From Sipunculus nudus (Eukaryota; Annelida; Sipuncula; Golfingiida; Sipunculidae), in the NCBI GenBank assembly GCA_026874595.1, contig CM049310.1, positions 6,508,001 to 6,572,000 on the forward strand: a stretch of 64,000 nt of DNA. The letters are read 5' to 3'. Position numbers and translations under genes: made by a program. Shown here one piece after another: positions 1 through 12,390 of the stretch; positions within the stretch are counted from its first letter, which is position 1; each line of letters starts with the position of its first letter. A model generated the notes under the pieces. It saw only the letters and a list, made by a program, of their open reading frames with translations. It searched no databases and was not told the DNA's origin.

Positions 1-986
1 GCAGTGCGTATTGATCTGTGGTTTCCTATGATTAGCGCGCGGGTGTCTTCGTTCGCCAAAAGAAAGAGCGCAGCACAAACATCAATAAAATTCGATATGT
101 GTGGCGCACAGCAAACTCCAGATATTAACCTAATAACAGTTCCTGCAACTAGAGGGAATGCCACTCGGAGATGGTGGGCTGCCACTCTGGCGTCTCCTAA
201 TCAAGCTCTATTCTGACGATTTGTCTAATTGCCTTTGTCCACGGACATATGAATTCACTTAGAAACTAGGATCATTATCTGCCAAATCGCTGACGTGGAC
301 TTCCGCTGCTCAATGCTCTTCGGCTCTGACCAAGAATCGTATTAGATGTTTCTCTCACGAAACTGGTTTATATGAGTTTAAACAATTCCTTCAGTTTAAT
401 TTCATTGATTAAAATTGATTATACTTTACACGGTATATTTAAACTCTGCTTCCGTGCTTTGTATATAGCATTACCACATTTAAAAAATGAATTTATTTTT
501 GCCGTGTTCATGAAATAATTCCTATAAAAGGAAATAATGGAGTACAGAATTTCAGGAATAAAGTTCTGAAATCCTATAATCTGCAACATTTTTCACGGGA
601 TAATAGCTGTCCCTGTAACTAACGTAAAGTCTTCCTCCGGATACAAGCTTATCTTTCCATCAATGAAATATTTAGATATCCTTATATAGTTAAGAAATAT
701 AATTAATAGTTCAACTGTCGGGCTAGACCCATGCACAACTGTAGCTATGATAAATTGTTTTTCTCATTGCTTCCGGTCACGTCAGACCTAATGCCGTAAA
801 GGAATATAATATATTTTAAATACGCTTTAGACCTTATAACAAAGAAATAATGAAAACCGTTTTAAATATTATTAATTATTTAACTACGTCTTTCATAACA
901 TCCAGATGGCTTTTTTAATGATGTATTACTTCTTTGATGACATCTTAATGACCTTTTATGACGTATTTCGTCAGTGAATGGCGTAC
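1..986. other. Lhx6/8 intron sequence, no feature recognised
   Basis: Sequence after the donor of the LIM1 exon. It is AT-rich, with short ORFs only. I looked for a LIM2 exon on the minus strand and saw none, so that intron continues past the window edge. Confidence 0.6.
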
Positions 987-1168
987 CTTGAGTAGTCTGT
1001 CCGGCAGTAGACATTGTCGTTTCGTATGAAGCAGGAACTCTGCCTGTCCAGGCTGGTCTGACAGACGCAGCATCGCAGGCACTCGACATGCCACGTGCGT
1101 CCGCTAACCTTCAGTAAGTGACGCTCCATAATCAACTCACCGCACCCAAAACATAGCTCTCCCTCAGG
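987..1168 (-). CDS. Lhx6/8: Lhx6/8 (Arrowhead) LIM-homeobox, exon 2, LIM domain 1
   Basis: LIM-homeodomain transcription factors act in the nucleus to specify neuronal and other cell types; LIM domains bind cofactors such as LDB. Seen: a 182-bp exon (60 codons plus 2 bases) with acceptor TTATTCCAG at 1169-1171 and donor AAG|GTACGC at 985-986. It encodes a complete LIM zinc finger: CFGC at residues 6-9, WHVEC at 26-30, CCVC at 33-36, a Cys in the SCFIRN segment and a final YCRTDY. Known: the 9-residue gap between CVC and SC fits Lhx6/Lhx8, whereas Lmx1 has 7, and the LRCC..LDRQ.SCFIR..VYC pattern is very close to Drosophila Arrowhead. The following exon, expected to start LIM domain 2, and the homeodomain are not in the window. 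The start phase (0) matches the exon at 5472-5561. LIM identity is near certain; the Lhx6/8 assignment is strong. Confidence 0.93.
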
Positions 1169-1174
1169 CTGGAA

Positions 1175-1190
1175 TAATAATAATAATAAT

Positions 1191-1237
<47 letters not shown>
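1175..1237. repeat. (AAT)n microsatellite next to a splice acceptor
   Basis: About 20 AAT/ATA units with one interruption. It starts 4 bases beyond the acceptor AG of the LIM1 exon, so on the minus strand it replaces most of the expected polypyrimidine tract with TTATTATTA. Confidence 0.95.
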
Positions 1238-1238
<1 letters not shown>

Positions 1239-1706
1239 GATTTCGAATGTTTTACATCTATACTACTTCAAAATAGATATCATTCTTCTGCTGCTACTGA
1301 ACTGGTCTGCTACAACTATACTACTATATATACCATGGCTTTTTATGCTCCTTTTTTAATGGAATGATAACAAAAATGTAATTTGGATGTACCAAAAGCA
1401 TAGTCTTTTGTGTTCATACATATCTTATTGTGAACGGCAGTTGCATCAATACAATGCGGCTTCCAATATAAAAGGAAATGGCTTTAATTTTAAAATTATA
1501 AATTCTAGTAAAATTCATTGTTATAATTCTTAAGATAATATACATGCAGTATTTCAAGCAAAATTATTCCATAATACGAAGTATCCTAAAAATCATAATA
1601 AGAGAATAATATATATATATAAATATAACCACATTCACCTGATGATCGGGTCGCATCCCGTGAAACAGACTGTTGTGAATTAACAGTGTTGTTTTTCTTC
1701 AGAGTT

Positions 1707-1711
<5 letters not shown>

Positions 1712-1792
<81 letters not shown>
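1712..1792. repeat. (AT)n then (GA)n compound microsatellite
   Basis: About 28 AT units run directly into about 12 GA units. Confidence 0.95.
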
Positions 1793-1899
1793 AGGACCAG
1801 AGCACTTTTAAATTTTCAAGCTATCATGCAAGCGTTGCATCAAAACATATATGTTTTGTTTGAACATAGTACGTAACGTATCAAATCTAATCTCTCCGG

Positions 1900-2345
1900 T
1901 GATCAGCACATTCCGCGGGTAGCGACAAAGACGGATCACAGACATATGTATGTTATACACACATTTTATTCGTGTCAGAACAACACCAGAGGAGGGCCTC
2001 GCGGGAGGTCGGGGTACGCCGCCGCGCGCGCGTCGTCTGTTTCTGCTTACGCATACCGACTTTGAACGTCCACAAATGGGGATTTAATTACCTTTGGATA
2101 ATTTCTTTACGAGCGGGATAGGGGCGATAAAATCGGATTACGCAACCAATGATGTCCAGAAACTTGGTGATAATGAGATTAAATCCTGTCACTCCTTTCT
2201 CAGCTTCCTGGGATCATGTCGCTCCACGTTTATCTTGTCATCTTGCGCTTCCTACAGATAATTATCACTTTCCCGCCTAATTTTTTAAATTGATTTAACA
2301 CGCCCAGCTTGGCCGCCGCCACATATCCCATGTGGCCATATATTC
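1900..2345. promoter_or_regulatory. GC-rich non-coding patch, candidate regulatory element
   Basis: A complex, CpG-containing stretch (CGCCGCCGCGCGCGCG near 2018-2034; CCATGTGGCCATATATTC near 2328-2346) inside the AT-rich intron of a developmental gene. No reading frame or splice signal was recognised. Inferred only from composition and position. Confidence 0.25.
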
Positions 2346-5300
2346 TGGTCAGCCGAGACTGACCGCTTTAGAGCTGGATAATAATTCTTAATACTAATTT
2401 AAACCGTGGAACATGAGAAACAGTATAAGGCTATTCGTTTTTCCACTATGTTACTATTTATTTTCGTATGGAAATAAACAAGCAAATTAATAAGTTAGTC
2501 GCAATTTAAAAATTTCCAAATTGAAACATTCCAGTTTCAAATGCCCGATTAGCCTGGTTATGACATAATATGTACTATGATTCAATCTTAAACCTTTTGT
2601 ATAAAATTTTGTTCAATTATCTATAATTAAACTTTATTTATCATGAAGAAACATTATAGAAACATTCTAAGGAGGAATGAGCTGATGCGCTGTATATCGG
2701 AATATATATGTTTCGATTATATATCATTAATGTATACATATACGTTTGTAATCGTTATTGATTAGAAATTTTAAGATAGGACATATTTTTTATAGTCTCT
2801 TGGTAGCTAAATTTTTTTACGCGATCTATCCAAAAAGTGGAGTAGAAAGTGTTAATTTAACTGTAAACATAAAAAAATAAGAAGGCATGATTATTTTTTT
2901 AGAAAAAAAAACATTTAATGAAGTCTTATCGATATAGCTGTCCTGTCTGTACCATGTTTGAAGGGATATACAAAGGTTTCCTTTGATGGCGAAAAACGGC
3001 ATATGGCTGTAATGTGATTACTCCGCCGAACTGATGTGCCGTGGACAGCGAATTAGTCCGCTCATGGCTGTACATCTTGAGGTGGCAATATAATTAGCTA
3101 CCTCCGATATGTGAACACTATAGAACAGGGTGTATACAGAGCTGTACACGGGTGATTTATATTTAGGATTTTGAAATGAGTTTGTTATTTGGTGCACGAA
3201 ACATAAGTAAAGCAACAGAACATGAAAATTGGAGGAACATATGTTTACATCATTAAAGTATAGGGCACTGTAAAAAGCCTTTCCCCTTCTAAAATAAATA
3301 TTTTTCCCAATAAAATTAGTTAACAAAAGCAACAGAAATGTGAAAAAATGGACACGCACCAAATGCCAGAAGTATTGAATTTGTTTTATCAGGTTTGTTT
3401 ATGATTTATTCTTTTCATAACGTTGGACCCCGCCCTCTAAGACTAAATGATCAACTGAATGTCATTTTCATACATGCAAACATATTACTATCGGATATAT
3501 CCTAAAAAGGTTGTAAATTTCAGTATATATTTTCAGCTGATACAAAATTCAGTTAATATGTACATAAACTGTAAAGGTTCATTAATAACGAATTTAAAGA
3601 TAATTATATGTTGTAAAAATAAATACGTCATAATAAATATTTAGGCCTATTTAATGTTAAGACGTCATTCGAAATTAACGAATTGGGTATTTATCAAACA
3701 TTGTATAATAGTGAAAGATTAAAAAAAATAAAGGTGTGTAAGGAGAGTGTATATTTTAAGTTGAATATGCTGATTCATGTAGTGAAGAATTCGAAAGAAT
3801 AAGTTAAACGTACATAAATTTTTTTGCAATATATAATAATATACATTGAAATTAAGCAATGATTTTACGTAAAACTATACAAGAGTTAAAAGAGCTCATC
3901 CATGTTTATAATTGTAATATCGAGTTTTGCATGGTGTGATATCGTTTCTCCAAGCTGGAATTATCCACCCATTATATCCACCAAATATCCACCTGGATAA
4001 ATGAATGTTATTTAATAATAATAATAACTTATTAATTATTATTATAAATATATATATATATATATATAGGCCTACGTTGCATCTGATGTGATAAAGACCT
4101 ATCCTAATTATATAGATACATAAATGAATTAAATATAAGATTTCAATTATAACTGTTTCATTATTGAATATTTGCCGAACTAGTATTGATAAGTAACACT
4201 TTTTTATAAAAAAATTTAAAATAGAGCAAACTAATATATATATTTATATTATAGACCATTTAATAATAGAACCAAACAATTTATGTATATGATATGAATT
4301 ACAGAATATATCACAGAAAGAGTGCTTTTATCTCTGTAGGTTAATTATCTTAGGTGAAATATGTGAAATGCCGTATAAAAAAAATATAATTAAATATTGA
4401 TGACTGTCTTATCAAGTAGTGTGTATCGGAGTGTTCCTCAAATGAACTGAAGTAACCGAAACTTGAAATCCCGTGGGTTTAGGGCACTGTTTTATTTGTT
4501 ATATCCTCATAAAAAACTATACTACTTTATTATTTATGCTAAAATGATCACTGTTGGCAAATCGAAAGGCTCTACATATAAAAAGTCGGTTGGATGGTCT
4601 CGCGATACGAGATATGCTGACTCTGATATTTGATAATTGGGATGAGTCGGGCAACGACTTGCTGAACAAAGCATGCGCATAAAAGGTGTTCCGGTTGGCG
4701 GGCACAGGTCCACAGTATTGAAGGGCACAGCGAGTACCTCTAAATGACAGTTATAGAAAAGGTGAAGCACGCGCATACTTTATTCATATACACATGGATT
4801 ATGTGTTCGGGCCTCTGGGGAACATATGCTGTCAACTGAATGCTTGCGTGGCAATAGTGACATTAGCGGTTTTTGGTAGTTATTAATAATTTATCGTTAC
4901 AGGAGTCATAGTTGAATAAATATTTCGATCTATTCCAGGTAAAGCTTGAAACATGTGTGAAGTTATGAATCAACCAGTGAGGCAATTATGAATATAACAG
5001 AAGTCCGTGCGTGAATGTATTGAGCGGGGACAAACCGTACTTATAAACTGTGAGAGGTAAGGAGAGAGACAGCTAGACAGGGATAACGGATGGTCCCTGG
5101 GAAAGAAGGAGATAGTCAGAAGGAATGAGGGAGGATAGGATGTTAACAATTAATAAATAAGTGAGGGATGCCCGAATTATTTGTTCAATATGTTTCACAT
5201 GATCTGATAATTAGCGTATTATAAAATCATAATATATCAAGATGTCGTTTTTATATGGACACATACACGTATCTTAACCTTAATACCTGTATTTAGCGGT

Positions 5301-5471
5301 GTCGGAAATTCATATCTACGTAAATGCGTGCATGGGATTCGCGAACGTATGTGCAAAATGGACTGGACATTTTTCAGTAATGCATTATATAATGTTGCAA
5401 AATAAATTAAAACTTAACAATAAAAATTTAAAAAGCCATGGTAAATTAAAAGTAAAATATTATGTTCTTAC

Positions 5472-5561
5472 CTTAATTACTGTTACTCCCAGACTGGACG
5501 TATCGTCCATAGAACTGAAACTCTCCTCTCCCCCGCTTGAGCTCACGTCCATAGGTTCCAT
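5472..5561 (-). CDS. Lhx6/8: Lhx6/8 first coding exon, N-terminus
   Basis: The exon holds 30 codons from an ATG in good start context (CTAACCATGG) to donor ATTAAG|GTAAGAAC. The peptide begins MEPMDVSSSGGEES and ends SSLGVTVIK: acidic and serine-rich, with no folded domain, as in the poorly conserved leader ahead of LIM1 in Lhx6/8 proteins. The exon ends in phase 0 and the LIM exon begins in phase 0, so the splice gives ..VTVIK-PEGELCFGC. Linking the two exons rests on strand, phase, spacing (4.3-kb intron) and the absence of any other candidate between them; the peptide itself is not recognisable. Upstream on this strand an in-frame TAA follows closely, supporting this ATG as the start. An untranslated exon further upstream cannot be excluded. 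Confidence 0.72.
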
Positions 5562-5985
5562 GGTTAGGCGAAATTTAAGTCCCTATTAAATATTTCAAAT
5601 TAGATAAACTTGATCGTCAGACTTCTTCTATAATTTGCTAAGATCACACCACTGTGCTATCATTGCATTCTGTTATGCGTTGCCTTCACAGTCCATTTAT
5701 ATGCACTGAAATCTAGTTGGAATGTGAACATATATTGAATCAAATAGCAAAATCACCAAATTCAGTTGCAGTCCTTCAAATTTCCATTATCTATAAAAGT
5801 TGTGACCAGAAGGCTGGGACCAGATGAGTCTTTTTACACAGCCGGGCTTGGATCGATGGAGAAATGTGTGCCCTTACTCGCCGTCAACGTTACAAAATGT
5901 AATGAATGTCCAGGCTGGGTCACTCTTAGATACCCTCCTGAACTCTCCTATTACAGATCACGCCCTTTTGCCAATTGTTTTATTC

Positions 5986-6100
5986 CCAGGCAATTTAATA
6001 CCCTGAACTTAAGCATTCCGCTTGAGCCGTTCTCATTGATCCATCCAATTGACCAATCAGCTGCGCGGATCGGCGCTGGCCCTGCCCCCTGCTGGTTGGC
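5986..6100 (-). promoter_or_regulatory. putative Lhx6/8 promoter with CCAAT and TATA-like boxes
   Basis: Two CCAAT motifs occur on the plus strand at 6045-6049 and 6053-6057 (ATTGG when read on the minus strand). A TATTAAA lies at 5994-6000 on the minus strand, about 50 bases downstream. A GC-rich patch with a CCCCC tract at 6061-6100 lies upstream. This is a normal core-promoter arrangement for transcription starting near 5965, about 400 bases before the ATG at 5561. Inferred from motifs only. Confidence 0.4.
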
Positions 6101-7847
6101 GGCTTCATCTGTAAAGCAGACGACAGGCGGTCAGGCTTAAGTGATGGGTGGTCAAGAAAATCTGATAGGTTGCTAAGTTCGCAACCACAGCATTATGTAG
6201 ACAAGTGCTGTATGCCAACAAATCAACTTGTGTCAAGAGGATTTGCGTTAATCTTTTTATTTTGTTAACATCATGTTGGGATTTTAATCTTCCACGTAAG
6301 GTTGATACCTGTAGGACTCCTGCTGTCCGCCATTATGCCCAGCTGACGTTGAACTGTTTGACACAACTCACAGGACCTGGCTTGCCGGGTGTGATACCGG
6401 CATGACTTAACAACATAACTGAAAATTATGTAAAATCCAATGTGCCACTGCGTTTAATGCTATTCCTGCCCTTTATGCAGAGTTATATGTGACCCTGCAT
6501 GTATAAAACGGTTTCAGGGGTTTCCTTCCAACATCTGTATTTCCATCGGTCAGTTTGGGCCACGTTTCTTAAAATTCCTAAGTATTATTCATCTATTTCT
6601 CCTGCTTCGTGATGGAAAAATGAATTCCCCTGCTCTGCTGTTACATTTAACGCCATGCACATGCAGTGAGAACATGGCCCCGAAAGAAAACCGCAAATAC
6701 ATATATACATGCAGTATAAAGGCCCTAGAGAAAGAGAGAGAGACGTGTATAGGGAGGGAGGCAGGAAAACCCATCACACTTTTACCAAACCACTCATGTA
6801 ATTATGTTGGATTTTTAAATTTGTTCTGTGTATAATAAATATGAATAGATACTCTCCTTTTATTTTTTTCATTCACAGAAATTCATTCTCCTTAGCGTCA
6901 CACCAATTTGATATTGTTCTTATTTGGAAAATATTCTTCAATTAGTCGGTCATGTGAACATTATGAAAATTCGGAGCATAATTTAAAAACCGATCCAGTA
7001 AAAAATGAGTATAAATAAAATAAACTGTCAGCAATACCTTCAATGTTTATATATTCATGAGACAGTAAAACAAATAAATAAAGTTAATTCACATGAGAGC
7101 CATTTGATATTTTGATCCATGTAAACTGAGTTCAAAGAATAGGGTTTGTGTATTGTCGGAAGAAAAGTATATATATATATGATACATTATAATGTGCTTC
7201 CGCAACTAAATAACTATAGTATTTGTTGTTTTCGGGATGCGCTCTGGGATTAAAATATAATTTAAGTTTGTTATATACTGATCTTTAAGAAAAGAGTTGT
7301 TTGTATCCTTAATGTAAATAGCAGACTGCATATTAATTTAGTTCGCCTCTATGTATATACCAATGCGGTATTATTAAAAATTTGTATACCTAACTCTTTC
7401 AAAGCATGCATATTAACCCGTGTATTTATCAGCATGCATGCCTCATTATAAGATTATGATGTTTCATTGGTTTTCCTTTTTTTGTGGAATTTGATTACTT
7501 TAGTGATACTGTGATTTATCTAATAATCCAGCTGTAGGGATACACTGCGATTCAATGTCAATATTTTTACATAAATTCATGATTTATCAATCCAATTAAT
7601 GAATATCGATCGATGGTCCTCCGCATCACAGAATTACACCAATATTGGTAAACGTTAGCTTGCTGAACGCATTTGAATCTACTTAGCAACCACATTTATA
7701 TATTGTTAAAATATTAAAATATTTTTGTGAGAAAAAAACGGCATGTATATATTATTGTGAGTTCGGTGTGAAATTCCATGGTTTATTATTTCGTGATTCT
7801 CTACATTTGAAATTAACATGCTATACCTGTAATATGTTACAATGCTG

Positions 7848-7884
<37 letters not shown>

Positions 7885-8019
7885 TTACATTGTATACACA
7901 TTGTGCAACAAGTGTACGTCAATATTTATTAGTAAAATGTGTGCCTTAATCAGTAAATCGGTATGATAATATGTCCACATTTAAACCCGTTTTGAAACCA
8001 GATGCAACAACTTTGCTTG

Positions 8020-8600
8020 GCATGTCGTGTGCACCCGCGTCAGCGGAGGCAGTAAGACCTTGTATGTCTCATATCATTATACGATTATCACGGGCCATTA
8101 CAGTGACACGGCGGCCACAGAGAAAACAGTGATGTACCAAACACTACTATCTCTAACATCGAGAGAGCTGCTTACAGACCCTTACACACCAATGCATGTC
8201 TCATGCCATACCACAAGTGGAGGACTGCCTACTACTTGCATGTAGGAAGGGTGCCTTTGACTATTGTTTTGTAAAACTGACCCCCTATCTCATCAATTGA
8301 TCAGGCTCAATGTCAGCCCACGCGGATCCCTCTCCGCGACCCACCCTGCTCATGGCAGTAAAATTACCCACTCGACGAAAAAAGTCCCGTCAAAGAGTCA
8401 TCCTAAAGTCTCCCATGGGCACGGTCAAGTGGACGGAAGTCATGCACGTATTGTCAGCGTATGCTAACATGATAATTAGCTAATTTCACCTTCGGAGGTC
8501 GCAGGTCCCTTTTTTGGCGGGAGCTTTGATAAGCAGACGACATATTTACAGGTCTCTAATTGTTCGGGTACAGCCCTCCACCTGATTCGGTCAGGTGCGT
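8020..8600. promoter_or_regulatory. complex non-coding stretch, candidate regulatory element
   Basis: Balanced-composition sequence between AT-rich flanks, about 2.5-3 kb upstream of the Lhx6/8 start. The frames at 8027-8245 and 8264-8467 show no known domain. A candidate conserved element by appearance only. Confidence 0.2.
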
Positions 8601-8998
8601 ACATGAACGTGTCACCCGCTGTGTCGGATATTGTCTGGTTTACCTTGATACAGTCTCCGTACTAATGAGTATAATATGCTCATGATGTGCCTGTTTGCAC
8701 ACTTTCAATAAGTAAACCGCCCATAATTTGACTGTTACGAAAAAGGCGGTAAAACAATTTGAAGTCAAATCTTAGAGCATGAGAATTCCAGGGATGAACC
8801 CACACTTCTTATAGGGCGTCATTTCCGCGTTTATTGCAATGACTAGATATAAAAAAAAGAAATATATTTTACTTGATAAATGAACAAAATATATATCAAT
8901 TATGCACACATAAAATTTAGAAATATCATGCAGGGCCCCATTTCCGTGGTAATTTCATTACTGGATATGCAGAAAAGGTGATATAAGAAAAGGTGATA

Positions 8999-10015
8999 TG
9001 TCAAGGCCCAGATCCCGATCAAATCCCGATTGGTCAGGACCAGATGCCGATCAGGATTTGGTCCGGCCTAAACTCCGATCATTAACTTTTAGGAAAGAGA
9101 ATGAGTTCCTGCATGTTTGAACTTATCAAAGTTCAGGTCAGCCCAGACCTAGATTCAGAGCATGCCTATATCCCTGACAGGATGTCTGAAATTATAACTT
9201 AATAAGTAATGACAAATGTTAATTTAATTTGTAGTTAGTGTTAATTATTCTGTCTTAATAACTTAATTAATATTTAGGTTTGAATTAATTGAATGATTAT
9301 ATTAATTGTAATTATTTTTCAAGTCCTTGTATTATTTTTCAAGTTGAATTATTATTACCAGTATTTTCATCAGATTGTTAATTCAATTTTTTATATAACA
9401 ATTGAAACATTATTATAACAATTATATAACACTGTGTAAATAAGTGTATATATTTGATGCATTTTGTAGGTAGAATAAATTATTAGATGGATGACATATA
9501 TAAGAAGTTAAGTATCATATGAAGTTTTCAGTCCCCAGTTTTCAAATATGGATATTCTTAACTTGTATCAACTCATAATTAAACAGCTAACATTCAAATG
9601 AAAAATCCTGATTTAATGATAACCAACAATTTATAACTTCTCTCATCAACATTTTCAACTAAATATATGTATATATTCAAGTTTTTATTGCATATATTAA
9701 TATATATAAAATTATATTATACACAACTTGGTTTATTATTTTCATGTCTTAACCTTATGGAATATAATGTTTAGCCAAAAGCCTGCTCTAGTCTTCCATG
9801 GAATCTCAATCAGGAACTGGTCCAGACCAGATCCCGATCAGGGTTTAGGCCAGACTTAATCCCGATCGGGATTTGGTCTGGCCTTAACCCCGATCAGGAT
9901 CTGGTCTGGACAAGGGCTGGACCAGATCCCGATCGGGGTTTAGGCCGGACCAAATCCTGATGGGGATCTGGTCTGGACCAATCGCCGATTGGTCCAGTTC
10001 GGGATCTGGGCCTTG

Positions 10016-10017
<2 letters not shown>
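8999..10017. mobile_element. 1-kb inverted-repeat element (non-autonomous DNA transposon-like)
   Basis: Both ends read GTCAAGGCCCAGATCCCGA when read inward. The similarity continues, with insertions, for about 80 bases on the left (to about 9080). The right arm is longer (about 9800-10017) and is built from repeated GATC-centred motifs such as CCCGATCGGGATTTGGTC and GGACCAGATCCC. The core (about 9085-9795) is very AT-rich and non-coding. The right end abuts a 73-bp (AT)n array, so a target duplication cannot be read. Size and structure fit a MITE-like element; the family is unknown. Confidence 0.7.

Positions 10018-10018
<1 letters not shown>

Positions 10019-10091
<73 letters not shown>
10019..10091. 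repeat. (AT)n microsatellite
   Basis: About 36 pure TA units adjoining the right arm of the inverted-repeat element. Confidence 0.95.
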
Positions 10092-10093
<2 letters not shown>

Positions 10094-10529
10094 CCCTTTA
10101 GTCAAAAGTTATTTTGTTTAATAATTTTTGTCCAAATAGTGATGCCACAACGCAGTTGTTAAAAGTTTTTTTACCAATATTTTCACTTGAGAAAATTATA
10201 TACATATTCTGTGAACATGAAGGAGAATTAAATTTTGCACTAGATTCTTATTTGAAACCATTAAGAACAGTTGATATTGCATATATAACATTTATTTATT
10301 ATTTACTCTAAGAAATGATTTTAAGTATTTAAAAGAAATGATTATATTAAAAACAAACGACCATGGTGTATCACCAAAACCTTTGTTTTATTGTACACCG
10401 GATTCCTAAAATATGAGTAAGAACCGCAGTACTTCGTTAAGACAATAGTCATTGTAATGCCTTATAAGTTAATTATATCAGGCTACCTGGAGAGATCACC
10501 TTCATAACAGCTATACGTTATATAGTCAT

Positions 10530-10780
10530 TTATTAATTAACACTGCGTGGACTCAGGGCGGGGTAAAAGGGTGTGAACCCTGCTCCCGTGTGACCTCCAG
10601 CTATAACGACAGGACGCCCGGGCCTTTGAGGTCATTATTACAGCTTCGTGAGCATAAAGATCAAAGTCCTCGTTTTGTTTAACTGTTAATTTTTAATCAA
10701 TAATTGACTCAAATGATTTGATGTTAGGTTCTCTCTGGCGCGCGGGACCTCGCCTCGTTTGATCACATGGTATACTCCAT
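10530..10780. promoter_or_regulatory. complex non-coding stretch, candidate enhancer
   Basis: A GC-balanced island containing GACCTCCAGC, TTTGAGGTCATTATTAC and AATCAATAATTGACTC, the last with homeodomain-type ATTA/AATT cores. No coding signal. Candidate only. Confidence 0.2.
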
Positions 10781-10888
10781 TATATACTGTAAATGGCGGT
10801 TGCCTCTTTGTACTGTTCCGCGACTGGCATCCCGCAATGGTGGTGATGTGTGTCCTTAATTTTAAGTTCTTTCATACGCGTTTTTGGA

Positions 10889-10890
10889 TG

Positions 10891-10944
<54 letters not shown>
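10889..10944. repeat. (AT)n microsatellite
   Basis: About 27 pure AT units. Confidence 0.95.
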
Positions 10945-10946
<2 letters not shown>

Positions 10947-11966
10947 CTGCATACTAGTATGTCCATATGTCAAGCTCCATCGGTCGATCTGACCCATCTG
11001 TCCATTTCATATTCCATTACTTCCGTGAAAAAAGTACAATCAAAAGACGCAATATTTTATTTTTTAAGTGCTAACCTTCTAACCTTGTGATTGATTATAG
11101 GGTTTAATAGGACCTATAATATGTAATGAAACCCCTTTGCGCTGTTAGCTATATTCATGCACCACCATCTATATTTCTCCTACAAAAACTGCTGCTTATA
11201 TAAAACTTATAAATATTTACAAAAAATAAGGGACATTTAAATGATCGGAATTATTTAATGATAGTTTCCGGAAGGCATGTCTAAATTCTTTATGTATTCT
11301 CTAAGAAGATGCTCAGAGAAGTTCAGTGTAAAGATATTCATAAAGATATTCATGCTCCAGAACAAACAATCAAAATGTTTTCATGTCCGATTTTCAGTTA
11401 TACCTATTAAGATAAAAGTTTAGAGTTCAATAAATATTTCAGTCTATATTTGATAATATCAAAAGCTAGTTGGTTTGATAAACTGAACAAGATCTTTGAC
11501 ATAATATATGAATTTCTTTGGGGGAGTATAATAGTCATTATAGTGGGGATGGAAGGGGGGTGGCATTGTTATTTTAGTATTAAAATTGACATTTGACTCG
11601 CTGCTTATTCATCTGATAAGAGCATTTTATAAAAAAAAAAAATAAGACGACTTAAAACACGTAATCTGTGGTTCATGAATACTTAATATATTTATATTAA
11701 GGAAACGTGTGTCAATGTACTATACATATGTACATATGTGGACAGCAGCTACTTGGATAAACAGGGAGCTTGAGCTATAAAAGAGATTGTAAAAAAAGCA
11801 TTTCAACAGAAAATTATAATGATATTATAGAAAGACCTAAGAGAAATTACAGATGCACATGTTTAGAATTTCATATAAACATTGATTACAAACGGAAAAT
11901 TTAGTTTAGCTGCACTCTGTATCATCTAAAGATATGATTCATCAGCCACTTTAGTAGTTTTGATTT

Positions 11967-11969
<3 letters not shown>

Positions 11970-12006
<37 letters not shown>
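11970..12006. repeat. (AT)n microsatellite
   Basis: About 18 AT units; left border of a short segment with other AT arrays on its right. Confidence 0.95.
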
Positions 12007-12008
<2 letters not shown>

Positions 12009-12227
12009 TTACATCTTCATTTTATTATCATTATCTTATTGTCTATTTTATTATTACAAAAATGAGAAAAAAATACATGATATAGTGTATACTTTTTGTT
12101 CAGTGTGAACTTCAATATCGATCCGTGGGTCAGCCCATCGGTCGCTCCATGCACCGTTAAAATTTGGCGCAAATACATCGGCCGATGAGCCATGCAGATC
12201 GACCGACGGCGCGTGACACATACTAGT

Positions 12228-12238
12228 ATATATACATG

Positions 12239-12283
<45 letters not shown>

Positions 12284-12285
12284 AA
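12228..12285. repeat. imperfect (AT)n microsatellite
   Basis: AT units interrupted by CA and TA steps (TATATACATGTATATATATA). Confidence 0.9.
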
Positions 12286-12334
12286 CGGTTTGAAAAATCT
12301 GCACCGCATTAAAAATATATATACTCACAAATGT

Positions 12335-12336
<2 letters not shown>

Positions 12337-12388
<52 letters not shown>
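12337..12388. repeat. (AT)n microsatellite
   Basis: About 25 pure AT units. Confidence 0.95.

Positions 12389-12390
<2 letters not shown>

Larger units (their letters stand above)
1169..5471 (-). other. Lhx6/8 intron 1
   Basis: A 4.3-kb intron between the leader exon and the LIM1 exon. It contains the ATA-repeat at its 3' end, an (AT)n(GA)n array, a short (AT)n near 4048-4070 and one GC-rich patch (about 1900-2345). The rest is AT-rich, with no coding signal seen. Confidence 0.65.
5562..8998. other. Lhx6/8 5' flank, intergenic
   Basis: After the promoter region (about 5990-6100) the sequence is AT-rich, with a short (AT)n at 7848-7881 and a more complex stretch at about 8020-8600. ORFs up to 124 codons (5766-6140, plus) have no recognisable protein or paired splice sites. 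Confidence 0.5.

Noticed and set aside
880-1089. Minus-strand frame of 69 codons starting MSSACDAAS
   Set aside because: It is a shadow frame of the LIM1 exon. The correct frame is shifted, encodes a complete LIM finger and is bounded by an acceptor and a donor.
1625-1710. CCTGATGATCGG..CCCGTGAAACA, like the end of some retroelements (Penelope-like)
   Set aside because: Only a short motif is present, with no reverse transcriptase or repeat partner in the window.
5766-6140. Plus-strand frame of 124 codons
   Set aside because: It overlaps the predicted promoter, has no known domain, and its composition fits regulatory sequence.
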